Numbered from the stretch's first letter, positions 50,543 through 60,257 are shown. The stretch: DNA of 64,000 nt from Phycisphaerales bacterium (GCA_040217175.1 JAVJNT010000002.1:868001-932000), one strand, 5' to 3'. The notes: generated by a model from the letters alone, not told the origin. Numbers and translations: made by a program.

Positions 50543-51952
50543 GTGAGAAGCACCGCCAAGACAGTCGTCGTTGCCGCAGCCGTCGTCGGTGGGCTGTGCG
50601 CATCTGCATATCCTGAGTCACCCGATACCTGCGAGCCCCAGCGGGTCATCTCGCCGCCGTCCATCGGCACCCCCGATTTCGGGCATGCCGTTGCGACCGA
50701 CGGCACGCAGTGGTTCGTCGCAAGCTCGGATGCCAACACGCTGTGTTCCGGGCCGGCGATCTCGTGCAGCACCGGGGCGGTCTTCGTCTACGACGAGATC
50801 GACGGCCGGCTCGAGCTCGCGCAGACGATCGTGCCGCCGGACGCCGAGCTCTATGACAACTTCGGGCAGAGCGTGGACGTCGATAGCGGACGGCTCGTCG
50901 TCGGCTCGCTGTTCACGCGCAATCCAACTACGGACCAACGCACCGGAGCCGTGTTCGTGTACGAGCACGACGGCGTCGAGTGGGTCGAGGTCGATCGGGT
51001 CTGGCCGCCGCCGAGCGTGCCGGAAGAATTCGCGAAGCAGCTCGTGCTGCACGGTGAATCGCTAATCGTTACAACCCAGCGGGGTCGCTCGGCGGAGGTC
51101 TACGCGTGGGACACCGCACGCGGCTGGCTACACCTTCAGACGGTGACACAGCCCGATCCGGACGGCCCGGCGACCGGGTTCGGCGTGCAATGGGCCGCGC
51201 GCGACGACTGGTTCGCTACCGGTGCCTATCTCGACAAGCGCACGCGTCCGAACGGCGGCGCGCTGTTCATCTTTCGCCGTGAGGCAAGCGGGATGTTAGA
51301 ACTGGTGCAGGAATTCGTGTCAGACGAATCGATGCGGCTGGGGTACACCGTCGACTTCCTCGACGACGTGCTGGTGGTTGGTGCTCCTCTAGCCACGCGG
51401 GCTGAGCAATACCAAGGCGCTGTACGCTTCTATTCGTTCGATGGCAGCGAGTGGGCATTCACCGGTGAACTCACCCACGAAGAGCCACGAGAAAATCGCC
51501 AGTTCGGGGCCCGCGTGCTTTCCCACGGCAACTCGTTGTACGTTCGGGCCCTTGATGAGCGAACACCCGTTTCGTACGGGATGGTGTATGGCTACGAGCG
51601 AGACGCAACGGGTAGTTGGGTCGCAGTAGACCGGTTCGTGCCCGAGTCGGCCCATTTCGCAGACTTGTACGGCTCGGGCATGGCCAGCAACGGTGCGAGC
51701 CTCCTCATCGGCGCACGGCACGACCGATCCGCCACTGGCGGCGTCGTTGGCGCCGCCTACTTCTTTGACCTCGCCTGCGGCGATTGCCAAGCCGACCTCG
51801 ACGCCGACGGCTCCCTCACCATCTTCGACTTCCTAACTTTCCTAAACCTCTTCCAGGACGGCGACGCGCTCGCCGACTTCGACGGCGACGGCGAGCTGAC
51901 GATCTTCGACTTCCTGGCATTCCAGACGGCGTTCGACGCGGGCTGCGGGTAG
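50543..51952 (+). CDS. Secreted FG-GAP/integrin-like repeat protein with GC-type dockerin
   Basis: A 469-aa exported protein. A GTG start leads a signal peptide ending ASA-YP. The body repeats units of ~55 residues with (F/Y)G-x-x-(V/M)-x-DG/NG-x-x-L-x-(V/I)G and TGAVFVY or QGAVRFY. That pattern is typical of FG-GAP beta-propellers. The C-terminal ~54 residues are a GC-type dockerin (DLDADGS and DFDGDGE loops, TIFDFL helices, final GC). Cys pairs appear near the N-terminus. The codon use is a little looser (more A/T at third positions) than in neighbouring genes. It converges on the LptC/LptA-like gene. Confidence 0.82.
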   Translation: MRSTAKTVVVAAAVVGGLCASAYPESPDTCEPQRVISPPSIGTPDFGHAVATDGTQWFVASSDANTLCSGPAISCSTGAVFVYDEIDGRLELAQTIVPPDAELYDNFGQSVDVDSGRLVVGSLFTRNPTTDQRTGAVFVYEHDGVEWVEVDRVWPPPSVPEEFAKQLVLHGESLIVTTQRGRSAEVYAWDTARGWLHLQTVTQPDPDGPATGFGVQWAARDDWFATGAYLDKRTRPNGGALFIFRREASGMLELVQEFVSDESMRLGYTVDFLDDVLVVGAPLATRAEQYQGAVRFYSFDGSEWAFTGELTHEEPRENRQFGARVLSHGNSLYVRALDERTPVSYGMVYGYERDATGSWVAVDRFVPESAHFADLYGSGMASNGASLLIGARHDRSATGGVVGAAYFFDLACGDCQADLDADGSLTIFDFLTFLNLFQDGDALADFDGDGELTIFDFLAFQTAFDAGCG

Positions 51953-51957
51953 GCCGT

Positions 51958-54900
51958 TCACCCGCCGGGAATCGCCCCACCAGCCGGCAGCGGGCGCACG
52001 ATCGTGAACTCGCCCGTGTTGATGTTCCAGCGGACGCTGGCGGCCGAGGCGGGCTGGGCGCTGCGCTTGTCGAAGACGACGACGGGGGCCATCGGGTCAC
52101 CCGAGGCGATGATCAGGCCGCTGCGCGCGTCATAGTCGAGGCTGCGCGCCACCAGCTCGCGGTCGTCGGTCGCGGCGTACACGGCACCCTCGGCCCGGGC
52201 GCTGCGCAAGGTCGTGGCCGAGCGCGAGCGGTCGAGCCCCTCGAGCGTAATGGTGAGCTGCTCGCAGTCGAGGTCGAGCTGCGGCGCGTCGGGCTCGCTG
52301 CGGTGGCTGAGACGCACGCCGCGGTCGAGCACGAGCTGCTGGGCGGCGCGATCGAAGGACATCGAGCCCAGCCAGTCGACGAGCGCCTGCCCCGATCCGC
52401 CGCGCGCCAGGTCGGTGAACGAGCCACGGCCGCGCTCGGCCGTCGCGCCATCGTCCAGCGGCATCTCGTCGGGCTGCTCCAGGATGATGGCCCGTCCCTT
52501 CCCGAAGGCCTCGATGTTGCTCGTCGGCCCGTCGAGCTTGGCCTCGGGCACCATGAGCACGAGCGCCGACTTGAGCGTGCGGTCTTCGGGCGAAGTCCCG
52601 AGGAACCGGCGGGACTCGATGATGACCACCGCCCCCGGCGTGGGCTCGGCCTCGGCCCGCGCCCAGAGCAGCTCGCGCTGGCCCTCAGCGAATTGCGGGT
52701 CGAGCGCCTCGCTCGCGTCGCCGTCCGCCGGCACGCTGAAGGCAAGCTGGATGTTGGCCGCCGCGATGCGGTCTTCCTCGGTGCGGCCGTCGGTCAGGTT
52801 GATGCGCGCGTTGCCGTCGGCCTCGGCCCGGCCCTTCGCGTCGTCGAAGAGCATGAAGTTGTCCCAGCCCAGCGTGAGCGTGCTGGGGCGCGGGCGGTCC
52901 TCGCGCTGCAGCTCGTGCGTCAGCGTGCCGGGGCCAAAGACCTGGGCCTGCCCGTTCAGTGCGTCGAGGCGGATCTGCGGGCCGGCGATCTCGGTATCCG
53001 CGCGCGAGGCGGTGGCGATCGCGCCGTCGGCGGCCTCGATCTCGGCGTACTGGTCATCGGGCCGGATGAACACGCGCTCGCCGCGCGCCGTGACGCGGGC
53101 GCCCTGGGCGTCCCTCGCGCGCAGGTCGACGGCGCCCGTCAGCTCGGCCTCTTCAACCTCCGTGCGGAGCTTGGAGCCGTCCATGGTGGCGGTGAGCTTC
53201 GCGTCGAGGTTCGCAGACTCGAAGGTCGCGTCCTGGCCGCGCCCTTCGACGTTGCCGGTCGCGATCAGGCGACGGGGCAGCGAACGTTCCTGGCTCTGGT
53301 CGAGCTCGAACTGCAGCTCGATGCGGTCGCCTCGAAGGCTTCCGGTGCGGTCGCTGCTGGCCGTCGCGGGCTCGTTGGGCTCGCGGGTCATGACGAGTCG
53401 ACGGATGAGCGGCTGGCTGGAGTCGGTATCGAAGAACTCGGCGTCGATGGTCTCGGCGTTCAGGCGTGCGTCCTGGGCCTGGCCGTTGACCTTGCCACGG
53501 AAGCTCGCGCTGCGGAGCGTGAGGCCCTCGCGCATGCCGTCGCGCGCGGGAGTGCGGCGGAAGTCCATGTCGGCGCGCTCGGCCCAGGCGATGCGGCCCT
53601 CCTGGTCTTCGCCCAGCGCGGTGAGCTGTCCGGGGCCGATCATCGACGCGGTCTCGGAGAGCAGGTCGAGCTCGACGCGGATGCCGCGGGCCTCGCCCGC
53701 GCCCGGCGCGGTGACGAACACGCTGTTGGCCGCCGGCCCGAGCAGGATGGCCCGCTGCGTCGTCGGGTAGTAGTCGATGGTGGCAGCGTGGCCGCGGGCG
53801 CCCATCTCGGCATCGGCAATCTGGACGAGCCCGCGCTCTGGCGCACTCAATCGGAGCGCCAGGTCGTCGCGCGCGAGTTCGCGCGGCTCGCCGGCCAGCG
53901 GGCGGGCGACGAGCGGGCCATCCCAGGTGAGCGTGATGGGCTCGCCGGGCGTCGCGCCTTCGGGCTGGTCTTGCTCGACGGCCGCGAGCAAGGCGGCCAT
54001 GACGCGGGCGGTGGTGTCGAGGTGGCCGGCGGCGGTACGCGTCTCGAGCGGCGCGATGGCGCCGTCGGGCAGGCCGTTGTCGATGAGCCGCACCCACGCA
54101 TCGAGCGCGTCGGCGTTGGTGGTCATCGTACCTCGCGTGATCACGACGTTCCCGCGGATCTGGAGCTGGTAGAACGTCTCGACGGGCGTGGCCGCCGGGC
54201 CCGGCGTCGCGGGCGAGGGCGTCTGCTGCGCGGGTTGCCCTGGCGCGGCACCTCCCGGCTGCGTCGCCGGCTGCTGCGCTTGCGGACGCTCGGGCTGGGC
54301 CGGCTCGGCCTGCTCAGGCCCGGACGACGAGGCCGGCGGCGTGAATGTCGCCGTGCCGCCGCGCGGGCTCTCGAGCCGCTCGAGCTGGCTGGTCACCTGG
54401 TTGCCGCGGATGTCCAGACCGTTGACCTCGAACACGAGGTCGTCGGCCGAGCCCACGACGGTCTCCTGCGTCGAGACGGTGCCCAGCTCGACGTTGAAGT
54501 CGAGCGCTGGGGTCTTGAACGTCGCGGCGGGCGTGGCCGCGTCGAGCACGGCGGGGCGGGTGTCGACGCCCGGCTCGTACACGCGGATGACGACGTCGCC
54601 GGTGAGCGTCCCACGCTCGGGCGGCTGGCTGCGCGCGGGCATGGCCAGGTCGCCCCGGTCGGCCATGACGTGCACGGTCTGGCCGGCCGACTGGTAAATC
54701 CACATGCGCGGCTCGGTGGCGATGTAGCCACGCGAGCCCTCGGGCGCCATCTGACCGGCGATCATGCGCGCCTGCGTGCGGCCGGGGTCTTCGCGGTCGA
54801 CGAACGAGATGTCGACGTTGCGAGCGACCTGGTCGGCCCCACCACCGAGTTGCACGCCGCCCCCGGCGCCGACTGGCGGGAGGCCCTGTCCCTGCGGCCC

Positions 54901-55035
54901 CTGCTTCGGGCCGCCCGACCCGCTGGCGAACACGTACACGAGCACGCCCACGCCCACCGCGGCGATGGCGACGGCCAGCAGGATGCGTCTCGGGGCGTTG
55001 CCGCGCCGGCTCGGGCCGGTGGAGGTGTCAGGCAT
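51958..55035 (-). CDS. Large LptC/LptA-like lipopolysaccharide transport protein
   Basis: A 1025-aa protein with one N-terminal inner-membrane helix (about 17-37), like LptC. A beta-rich region of OstA/LptC type (about 65-232) follows, then a Gln/Pro/Ala-rich linker (about 236-284). The rest, roughly 740 residues, is beta-strand repeats with LQIRGNVVITRGTMTTNADALDA and similar OstA/LptA-like units. LptC (about 190 aa) and LptA (about 180 aa) are usually separate; here one very long chain could span the periplasm. kdsC lies upstream on the same strand, as in many Lpt clusters, supporting a role in LPS export. ATG chosen over a GTG one codon earlier. Confidence 0.7.
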   Translation of the reverse strand: MPDTSTGPSRRGNAPRRILLAVAIAAVGVGVLVYVFASGSGGPKQGPQGQGLPPVGAGGGVQLGGGADQVARNVDISFVDREDPGRTQARMIAGQMAPEGSRGYIATEPRMWIYQSAGQTVHVMADRGDLAMPARSQPPERGTLTGDVVIRVYEPGVDTRPAVLDAATPAATFKTPALDFNVELGTVSTQETVVGSADDLVFEVNGLDIRGNQVTSQLERLESPRGGTATFTPPASSSGPEQAEPAQPERPQAQQPATQPGGAAPGQPAQQTPSPATPGPAATPVETFYQLQIRGNVVITRGTMTTNADALDAWVRLIDNGLPDGAIAPLETRTAAGHLDTTARVMAALLAAVEQDQPEGATPGEPITLTWDGPLVARPLAGEPRELARDDLALRLSAPERGLVQIADAEMGARGHAATIDYYPTTQRAILLGPAANSVFVTAPGAGEARGIRVELDLLSETASMIGPGQLTALGEDQEGRIAWAERADMDFRRTPARDGMREGLTLRSASFRGKVNGQAQDARLNAETIDAEFFDTDSSQPLIRRLVMTREPNEPATASSDRTGSLRGDRIELQFELDQSQERSLPRRLIATGNVEGRGQDATFESANLDAKLTATMDGSKLRTEVEEAELTGAVDLRARDAQGARVTARGERVFIRPDDQYAEIEAADGAIATASRADTEIAGPQIRLDALNGQAQVFGPGTLTHELQREDRPRPSTLTLGWDNFMLFDDAKGRAEADGNARINLTDGRTEEDRIAAANIQLAFSVPADGDASEALDPQFAEGQRELLWARAEAEPTPGAVVIIESRRFLGTSPEDRTLKSALVLMVPEAKLDGPTSNIEAFGKGRAIILEQPDEMPLDDGATAERGRGSFTDLARGGSGQALVDWLGSMSFDRAAQQLVLDRGVRLSHRSEPDAPQLDLDCEQLTITLEGLDRSRSATTLRSARAEGAVYAATDDRELVARSLDYDARSGLIIASGDPMAPVVVFDKRSAQPASAASVRWNINTGEFTIVRPLPAGGAIPGG

Positions 55036-55051
55036 CACGAATCGTAGTGAG

Positions 55052-55621
55052 CTAAGCGTACAGGGCCATGACGTGATCGAGCTTGTCTTGGGCGCGCAGG
55101 ATGGCCCAGATGGCTTCCCGCACCGCGCCGTGCCCGCCCTTGGCCTCGGTCGTCAGCAGGCACAGGTCCTTGATGCCCCGGTCGGCATCGCCCACGGCGA
55201 TTGGGCAGCCCACCGTGTGCATCGCGCGGAGGTCCGACAGGTCGTCGCCGACGAAGGCCACCTGGTCGATGCTCAGGCCTTCGGACTTGGCCAGTTCCAA
55301 GACCGTGGCACGCTTGTCGGTCACGCTATCGAACAGGTAGGCGATGCCCAGGTCCTTGGCCCGCCGCCGGACGGACCGGGCCGGGCGGGCGGTGACGATG
55401 GCCGTGGCGTAGCCCAGCCGGTGCCAGGCCGTGATGCCCTGGCCGTCGTGCACACAGAAGCGGCGGGTCTCGACGTTGTCCTCGTTGAGGTACAGCCCGC
55501 CGTCCGTGAGGGTGCCGTCGACGTCGAGGCAGAGCAGCCGGACCCCGGCGGCCTTTTCGCGGAAGGCCTTGGGCAGGTCGGAGGGCGGCTTCGTCGAGTC
55601 TGTCGACCTGGGCTGGCTCAT
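55052..55621 (-). CDS. kdsC: 3-deoxy-D-manno-octulosonate 8-phosphate phosphatase
   Basis: A 189-aa HAD-type phosphatase that frees KDO for lipopolysaccharide core synthesis. The nucleophile motif is LLCLDVDGTLTDGGLY; later motifs are VTARPARSVRRRAKDLGI, KRATVLEL and FVGDDLSDLRAM. The length and sequence match tetrameric C0-type KdsC without a cap. It directly precedes the LptC/LptA-like gene, an order common in LPS loci, and implies an outer membrane with KDO. Confidence 0.9.
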   Translation of the reverse strand: MSQPRSTDSTKPPSDLPKAFREKAAGVRLLCLDVDGTLTDGGLYLNEDNVETRRFCVHDGQGITAWHRLGYATAIVTARPARSVRRRAKDLGIAYLFDSVTDKRATVLELAKSEGLSIDQVAFVGDDLSDLRAMHTVGCPIAVGDADRGIKDLCLLTTEAKGGHGAVREAIWAILRAQDKLDHVMALYA

Positions 55622-55751
55622 GCGTGGGGTCGGTCCTTGGTCGGGCGCGGGGCGGCGTTGGGCGTATGGTTACCGCCCGGTGCCAACGGTATGGTTGGTG
55701 CGCGGTCGGCAGGGATCACGCGGACGGGATTTCGCACTCCGGAGGCTCGAG

Positions 55752-57008
55752 ATGTCGTGGATCAAGCTCGCCGAACGCGTGGACAGCCTCGAGGGTTCGG
55801 CGACGGTGGCCGTGGCGACCCGGGCCAAGGCGCTCAAGGCCCAGGGCAAGGACGTCGTCAGCTTCGGCGCCGGAGAGCCCGACTTCGATACGCCCGAGGT
55901 CATCAAGCAGGCCGCCATCGAGGCGCTCCAGGCCGGCAAGACCAAGTACGAAGCGGCCCCAGGCCCCGAGCCCGCGCGGCAGGCCATCGCCAAGAAGCTG
56001 CAGGCCGACAACGGGCTTGAGGTCGACGCCAAGGGCGTGGTCATCGTGTCGGGCGCCAAGGCGGCGTTCTTCCAGGCGTGCTTCGCCCTGCTGGGCGACA
56101 TGGCCCCCGACGGCCAGCCCTGGGAGGTCATCGTCCCCACGCCGGCGTGGGTGAGCTACGAGCCGATCGTCAAGATGTGCGGCGGGTCGGTGGTCGAGGT
56201 CGACCTGAAGCCCGAGGACGGCTTCGTGCTCAGGCCCGAAGCGCTGCGCAAGGCCGTCACCGCGCGCACGCGCATGGTCATCGTCAATACGCCCAGCAAT
56301 CCGTGCGGGGCCGTCTATTCGCGCGAGGCCCTCGCCCAGCTGGCCGAGGTGCTGGGCGACGCCGTGCGTGCGATCGCGCCCAACCTGGTCGTCGTGACCG
56401 ACGAGATCTACGAGAAGCTGGTGTTCGACGGGCTCGAGCACGCGTCGATCGGAGCGATGGCGCCCGTCAAGGATCGCACGCTGACGATCAACGCGCTCAG
56501 CAAGAGCTACGCCATGACGGGCTGGCGCGTGGGCTACGCGGCGGCGACCGGAGATCTGGCCGCCGAACTCATCCCAGCGATGGCGCGCATCCAGGCGCAG
56601 ACCATCACGAACATCACCTCGTTCCTGTATCCGGCGATCTCGACGGCATTCGATCGATCGGCCGACGACATCGAGCGCTTCCGCTGCACGTTCGAGGCGC
56701 GCCGGGATCTGGTCATGGAGTTGCTCGGGGGCGTCGACGGCATCGAGACCGCCCGGCCCCAGGGTGCGATGTACGCCTTCCCGCGCGTCGCCGGGCACTA
56801 CGGCAAGACGAGCAAGGGCGGGGCGAAGGTGAGCGACTCGTTGAGCTTCTGCGAGGCGCTGCTCGAGGAGCAGGGCGTGGCGATGGTGCCCGGCGGGGCG
56901 TTCGGCGGGCGCGGCGACGAGCACGTCCGCATCAGCTACGCGTGCTCGGACGCGGATATCCGCAAGGGCATCGAGCGGCTGGGTGCGTTCGTCTCGGGCC
57001 TGCGCTAG
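55752..57008 (+). CDS. PLP-dependent class I aminotransferase (aspartate aminotransferase-like)
   Basis: A 418-aa fold-type I aminotransferase. FGAGEPDFDTPEVI at the N-terminus and NTPSNPCGAVY, VVTDEIYEKLVFDG are the aspartate aminotransferase Ib signatures. The cofactor lysine is Lys251 in NALSKSYAMTGWRVGY. The final Arg (RISYAC) would bind the substrate carboxylate. GGAGG precedes the ATG. Aspartate or aromatic amino acids are likely substrates. Its stop overlaps that of the convergent psuG in the palindrome CTAG. Confidence 0.9.
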   Translation: MSWIKLAERVDSLEGSATVAVATRAKALKAQGKDVVSFGAGEPDFDTPEVIKQAAIEALQAGKTKYEAAPGPEPARQAIAKKLQADNGLEVDAKGVVIVSGAKAAFFQACFALLGDMAPDGQPWEVIVPTPAWVSYEPIVKMCGGSVVEVDLKPEDGFVLRPEALRKAVTARTRMVIVNTPSNPCGAVYSREALAQLAEVLGDAVRAIAPNLVVVTDEIYEKLVFDGLEHASIGAMAPVKDRTLTINALSKSYAMTGWRVGYAAATGDLAAELIPAMARIQAQTITNITSFLYPAISTAFDRSADDIERFRCTFEARRDLVMELLGGVDGIETARPQGAMYAFPRVAGHYGKTSKGGAKVSDSLSFCEALLEEQGVAMVPGGAFGGRGDEHVRISYACSDADIRKGIERLGAFVSGLR

Positions 57009-57910
57009 CCAGCCATCTGGACCGCGATCCGGGCTGCGAGGTCGGCATTCGCGCGCACCAGGGCGAGATTGGCCTCCAGCGTCTTGCCGTCCGAGATGCG
57101 GTGGAGCGTCTCGAGCACGGCGGGCGTGGCTGCCCGGCCCTGGACGGCCGGCGTGGCGGCCTGGGCCTCTTCCAGCCAGTGGTGCCAGAGGTGGGGCTCG
57201 ATGGCGTGCTCGGCTGGCACGGGCTGAACGATGAGCACGCCCCGTCCGGTCGACGCCAGGTGATGGCGCGCGAAGGCGGCGATGTCGTCGACGTTCTCGA
57301 ACGTCGCATCGACGCCGGATTCGCTGTCGGTGAGGTAGAACGCTGGGAACGTCTCGGTCTTGGAGCCGACGACAGGGACGCCCAGCGTCTCGAGCAGTTC
57401 TCGCGTGGAGGCAACGTCGAGGATGGCCTTGACGCCGCTGGACACGACCGCGACGGGTTGCTGTGCGAGCGCGGCGAGGTCGGCGCTGATGTCCAGACGA
57501 TGGTCCATGTTGTGGTGCACCCCGCCGAGCCCGCCGGTAGCCATCACGCGGATGCCGGCGCTGGCGGCGAGCGACACGGTGGCGCTGACGGTGGTCGCCG
57601 CGGTGGCGCCCTGGTGGATCAGCGGACCGAGGTTGGCGGTGTTGGCCTTCTCGACCGCCTGCCGACCGAGGAAGTCGGCGAGCTCGTCCTTGGTCATGCC
57701 GACGATCGGGGTGCCGTCGAGCACGCCGATGGTGGCCGGCCTAGCGCCGTGCGACTCGATGACGGCGTCGAGTTCCTTGGCCAGGGGCAGGCCCTTGCCC
57801 GCGGGGAGGCCGTGGGCCAGCAGCGTCGTCTCGAGCGCAACGGCCGCACGCCCGGCAACGCGTCGCACGATGGTGGTGCGAGGCGTCGGGGCGTGCTGGT
57901 GGTCGGGCAT
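57005..57910 (-). CDS. psuG: Pseudouridine-5'-phosphate glycosidase
   Basis: Cleaves pseudouridine 5'-phosphate into uracil and ribose 5-phosphate in pseudouridine salvage. The 301-aa protein has the characteristic ALETTLLAHGLPAGKGLPLA, IGVLDGTPIVGM, TVSATVSLAASAGIRVMATGGLGGVHH and SSGVKAILDVASTRELLETLGVPV. No psuK kinase adjoins, though a PfkB kinase lies 38 kb away in the window. The gene is transcribed after the HU-like gene on the same strand. Confidence 0.92.
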   Translation of the reverse strand: MPDHQHAPTPRTTIVRRVAGRAAVALETTLLAHGLPAGKGLPLAKELDAVIESHGARPATIGVLDGTPIVGMTKDELADFLGRQAVEKANTANLGPLIHQGATAATTVSATVSLAASAGIRVMATGGLGGVHHNMDHRLDISADLAALAQQPVAVVSSGVKAILDVASTRELLETLGVPVVGSKTETFPAFYLTDSESGVDATFENVDDIAAFARHHLASTGRGVLIVQPVPAEHAIEPHLWHHWLEEAQAATPAVQGRAATPAVLETLHRISDGKTLEANLALVRANADLAARIAVQMAG

Positions 57911-57963
57911 GGGCGAGCCTATGCCCGCGCGTGGATGTCGGACTGCTTGGTCTGGCCGGCCGT

Positions 57964-58434
57964 TTAGGCGACCATGTCCTTCAGGCCCTTGAGCGGACGG
58001 ACCTTGACGACGTTGCGGGCGGGCTTGGCCTTGAAGACGGTGGGCTCGCCGGTGAAGGGGTTGATGCCCTTGCGAGCCTTGGTGGCAGGCTTGCGCTGGA
58101 CGGTGACCTTCATCATGCCGGGCACGTTGAAGGTGCCCACGCTGCCCTTCTTGAGGTCGGCGGCGATCATGGTGCTCATCGTGTCGAAGACCTGGGCGAC
58201 CTCCTTCTTGGAGATGCCCACGTGCTCGGCGATGAGGGCCTGGATCTCGCTCTTGGTGCGGGGCTTGCCGCGGGCGCCGGTGATCTTGGTGCCGGTCGAC
58301 TTGGTGGCGGTACCGGCGCGGCGGGTCGAGGTCTTGCGGGCCGGCGCCTTGCGGCTGCGGGCCGTGGTCTTGGTGCGACGGACGGTTTTCTTGGTGGTCT
58401 TCTTGCGGGAACGACTTGCGGTCTTCTTGGCCAT
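57964..58434 (-). CDS. HU-family DNA-binding protein with long basic N-terminal tail
   Basis: A 156-aa nucleoid protein. The first ~55 residues are Lys/Arg/Thr/Ala-rich (AKKTASRSRKKTTKKT onward), like a histone H1 tail. Residues ~58-148 form the HU/IHF fold with KSEIQALIAEHVGISKKEV, MIAADLKKGSVGTFNVPGM and INPFTGEP. The Pro of the last segment intercalates in DNA in HU. GGAG precedes the ATG; a slightly longer frame exists but is less likely. The 257-base region upstream holds two 25-base repeats. Confidence 0.88.
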   Translation of the reverse strand: MAKKTASRSRKKTTKKTVRRTKTTARSRKAPARKTSTRRAGTATKSTGTKITGARGKPRTKSEIQALIAEHVGISKKEVAQVFDTMSTMIAADLKKGSVGTFNVPGMMKVTVQRKPATKARKGINPFTGEPTVFKAKPARNVVKVRPLKGLKDMVA

Positions 58435-58549
58435 TGTTGCACTCCGTGCGAGGGGTCCGGCGTTCGTGCCGGGCGGCTTGCCCATACTCCAGGCAAGGAA
58501 TCTTTACGCATCCGCTCGCCGACAGTTGTTCGGCTTGAAGGGCGTTGAG

Positions 58550-58626
58550 CCTGAAAAAACAGTGGTTTTTGGGCCGCATTTCTTCCCGGGTGGCTCCAGA
58601 CCCTGCAAAAACAGGGGTTTGCGGGC
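58550..58626. repeat. Two 25-base direct repeats upstream of the HU-like gene
   Basis: Copies at 58550-58574 and 58602-58626 match at 21 of 25 bases and share the form CCTG-x-AAAAACAG-x-GGTTT-xx-GGGC. The A-rich centre and T-rich arm give each imperfect inverted symmetry. A partial third copy, TGAAAAACAGTG, covers the GTG start of the dehydrogenase gene at 58692. They lie in the shared promoter region of the divergent HU and dehydrogenase genes. Confidence 0.6.
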
Positions 58627-58691
58627 TTCCAGGGCCCTCTTCCAGCAGCGGGCGACGCCTTCGACCAAGCTCTGCCGAGTACGATCGCCGC

Positions 58692-59678
58692 GTGAAAAAC
58701 AGTGCAAAATCTGGAACGACGGACGCCGAGGTACTGGTTTCGCGGTCGATTCCGGGCGATTTCGACGCCGCCGGCGCAAGCGTGCGCGTGCTGGGCGAGG
58801 CGCTCCCGGCTCGCGAAGACCTGCTCGCCGCGCTGCCCGGTGCCCGCATCCTGGTCTCGATGTTTACCGACAGGGTGGACGCCGAGTTGCTCGCCGCGGC
58901 CGAGGGCTCGCTCCAGGGCGTGTGCCAGTACGCGGTCGGAACCGACAACATCGACTTCGAGGCCTGCAAGGACGCCGGCGTCGTCGTCACGAACACGCCC
59001 GATGCGGTGACCGAGGGCACCGCCGACCTGGCGTGGGCCCTGCTGCTGGCCGTGGCGCGGCGGGTGGTCGAGGCCGACGCCTATGCCCGAAGCGAGGCGT
59101 ACCCCGCGGGCGGGCCGCTCGGCATGAGCGACTTCCTCGGGGCCGACCTGACCGGCCGGACGCTGCTGATCGTGGGCGCAGGACGGATCGGCCGTGCGGT
59201 GGCACTGCGGTCGATCGGCTGGGGCATGCGCGTGCTGTACGTGGCGCGAAGCCGGCACTGGGACTTCGAGCTGGCGCCGCTGGCGGCCGAGCGGGTGGAG
59301 CTAGAAGAGGGACTGCAGCGGGCGGACGTGGTGAGCCTGCACACGCCGCTGACCGACGCGACGCGGCACTTGATCGACAAGCGGCGGCTGGGGCTGATGA
59401 AGGAGAGCGCCATCCTCATCAACACGGCCCGCGGCCCGGTGGTGGACGAGGCGGCGCTGGCCGAGGCGCTGGCGTCGGGCCAGATCTGGGGCGCGGGGTT
59501 GGACGTGTTCGAGCGCGAGCCGGCGGTGCATCCGGGGCTGATCAAGGCGACCAACGCTGTGCTCACGCCGCACATCGGCAGCGGCGAGCGCCGGTATCGC
59601 GAGATGATGACGGCGATGGTGGCTGAGAACGTGCGGGCGATTCTGGAGGGCGAGGAGCCGCCGAATCGGGTCGGCTGA
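58692..59678 (+). CDS. D-2-hydroxyacid dehydrogenase (glyoxylate/hydroxypyruvate reductase-like)
   Basis: A 328-aa NAD(P)H-dependent oxidoreductase. Substrate-domain sequence YAVGTDNIDFEACKDAGVVVTNTP is followed by the nucleotide motif GAGRIGRA. Catalytic Arg lies in INTARGPVVDE, Glu in GLDVFEREP, and His in LTPHIGS. It lacks the ACT domain of SerA and is closest to GhrB-type reductases; the physiological substrate could be glyoxylate, hydroxypyruvate or D-lactate. The GTG start gives the normal length; upstream sequence contains repeats rather than coding sequence. Confidence 0.88.
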   Translation: MKNSAKSGTTDAEVLVSRSIPGDFDAAGASVRVLGEALPAREDLLAALPGARILVSMFTDRVDAELLAAAEGSLQGVCQYAVGTDNIDFEACKDAGVVVTNTPDAVTEGTADLAWALLLAVARRVVEADAYARSEAYPAGGPLGMSDFLGADLTGRTLLIVGAGRIGRAVALRSIGWGMRVLYVARSRHWDFELAPLAAERVELEEGLQRADVVSLHTPLTDATRHLIDKRRLGLMKESAILINTARGPVVDEAALAEALASGQIWGAGLDVFEREPAVHPGLIKATNAVLTPHIGSGERRYREMMTAMVAENVRAILEGEEPPNRVG

Positions 59679-59684
59679 TTCGGC

Positions 59685-60059
<375 letters not shown>

Positions 60060-60257
60060 GGTTGGGGGCCTCCGGAGCCGCGGGGCGGGTCGGAAGGATA
60101 TCGGTCGGTCCGGCCGGCCTCCTGTGATCATGGGCGCGAGAACATTGCTTGTGGGCCTCGGCGGGCCGATACTTAGGCAGCCGGCTGTCGCTTACGAGCA
60201 GGGCGTCTTGGGAATGCCCGAGGGCCCGGCGGTGATGGCAGCGATGGCGACGACTCG

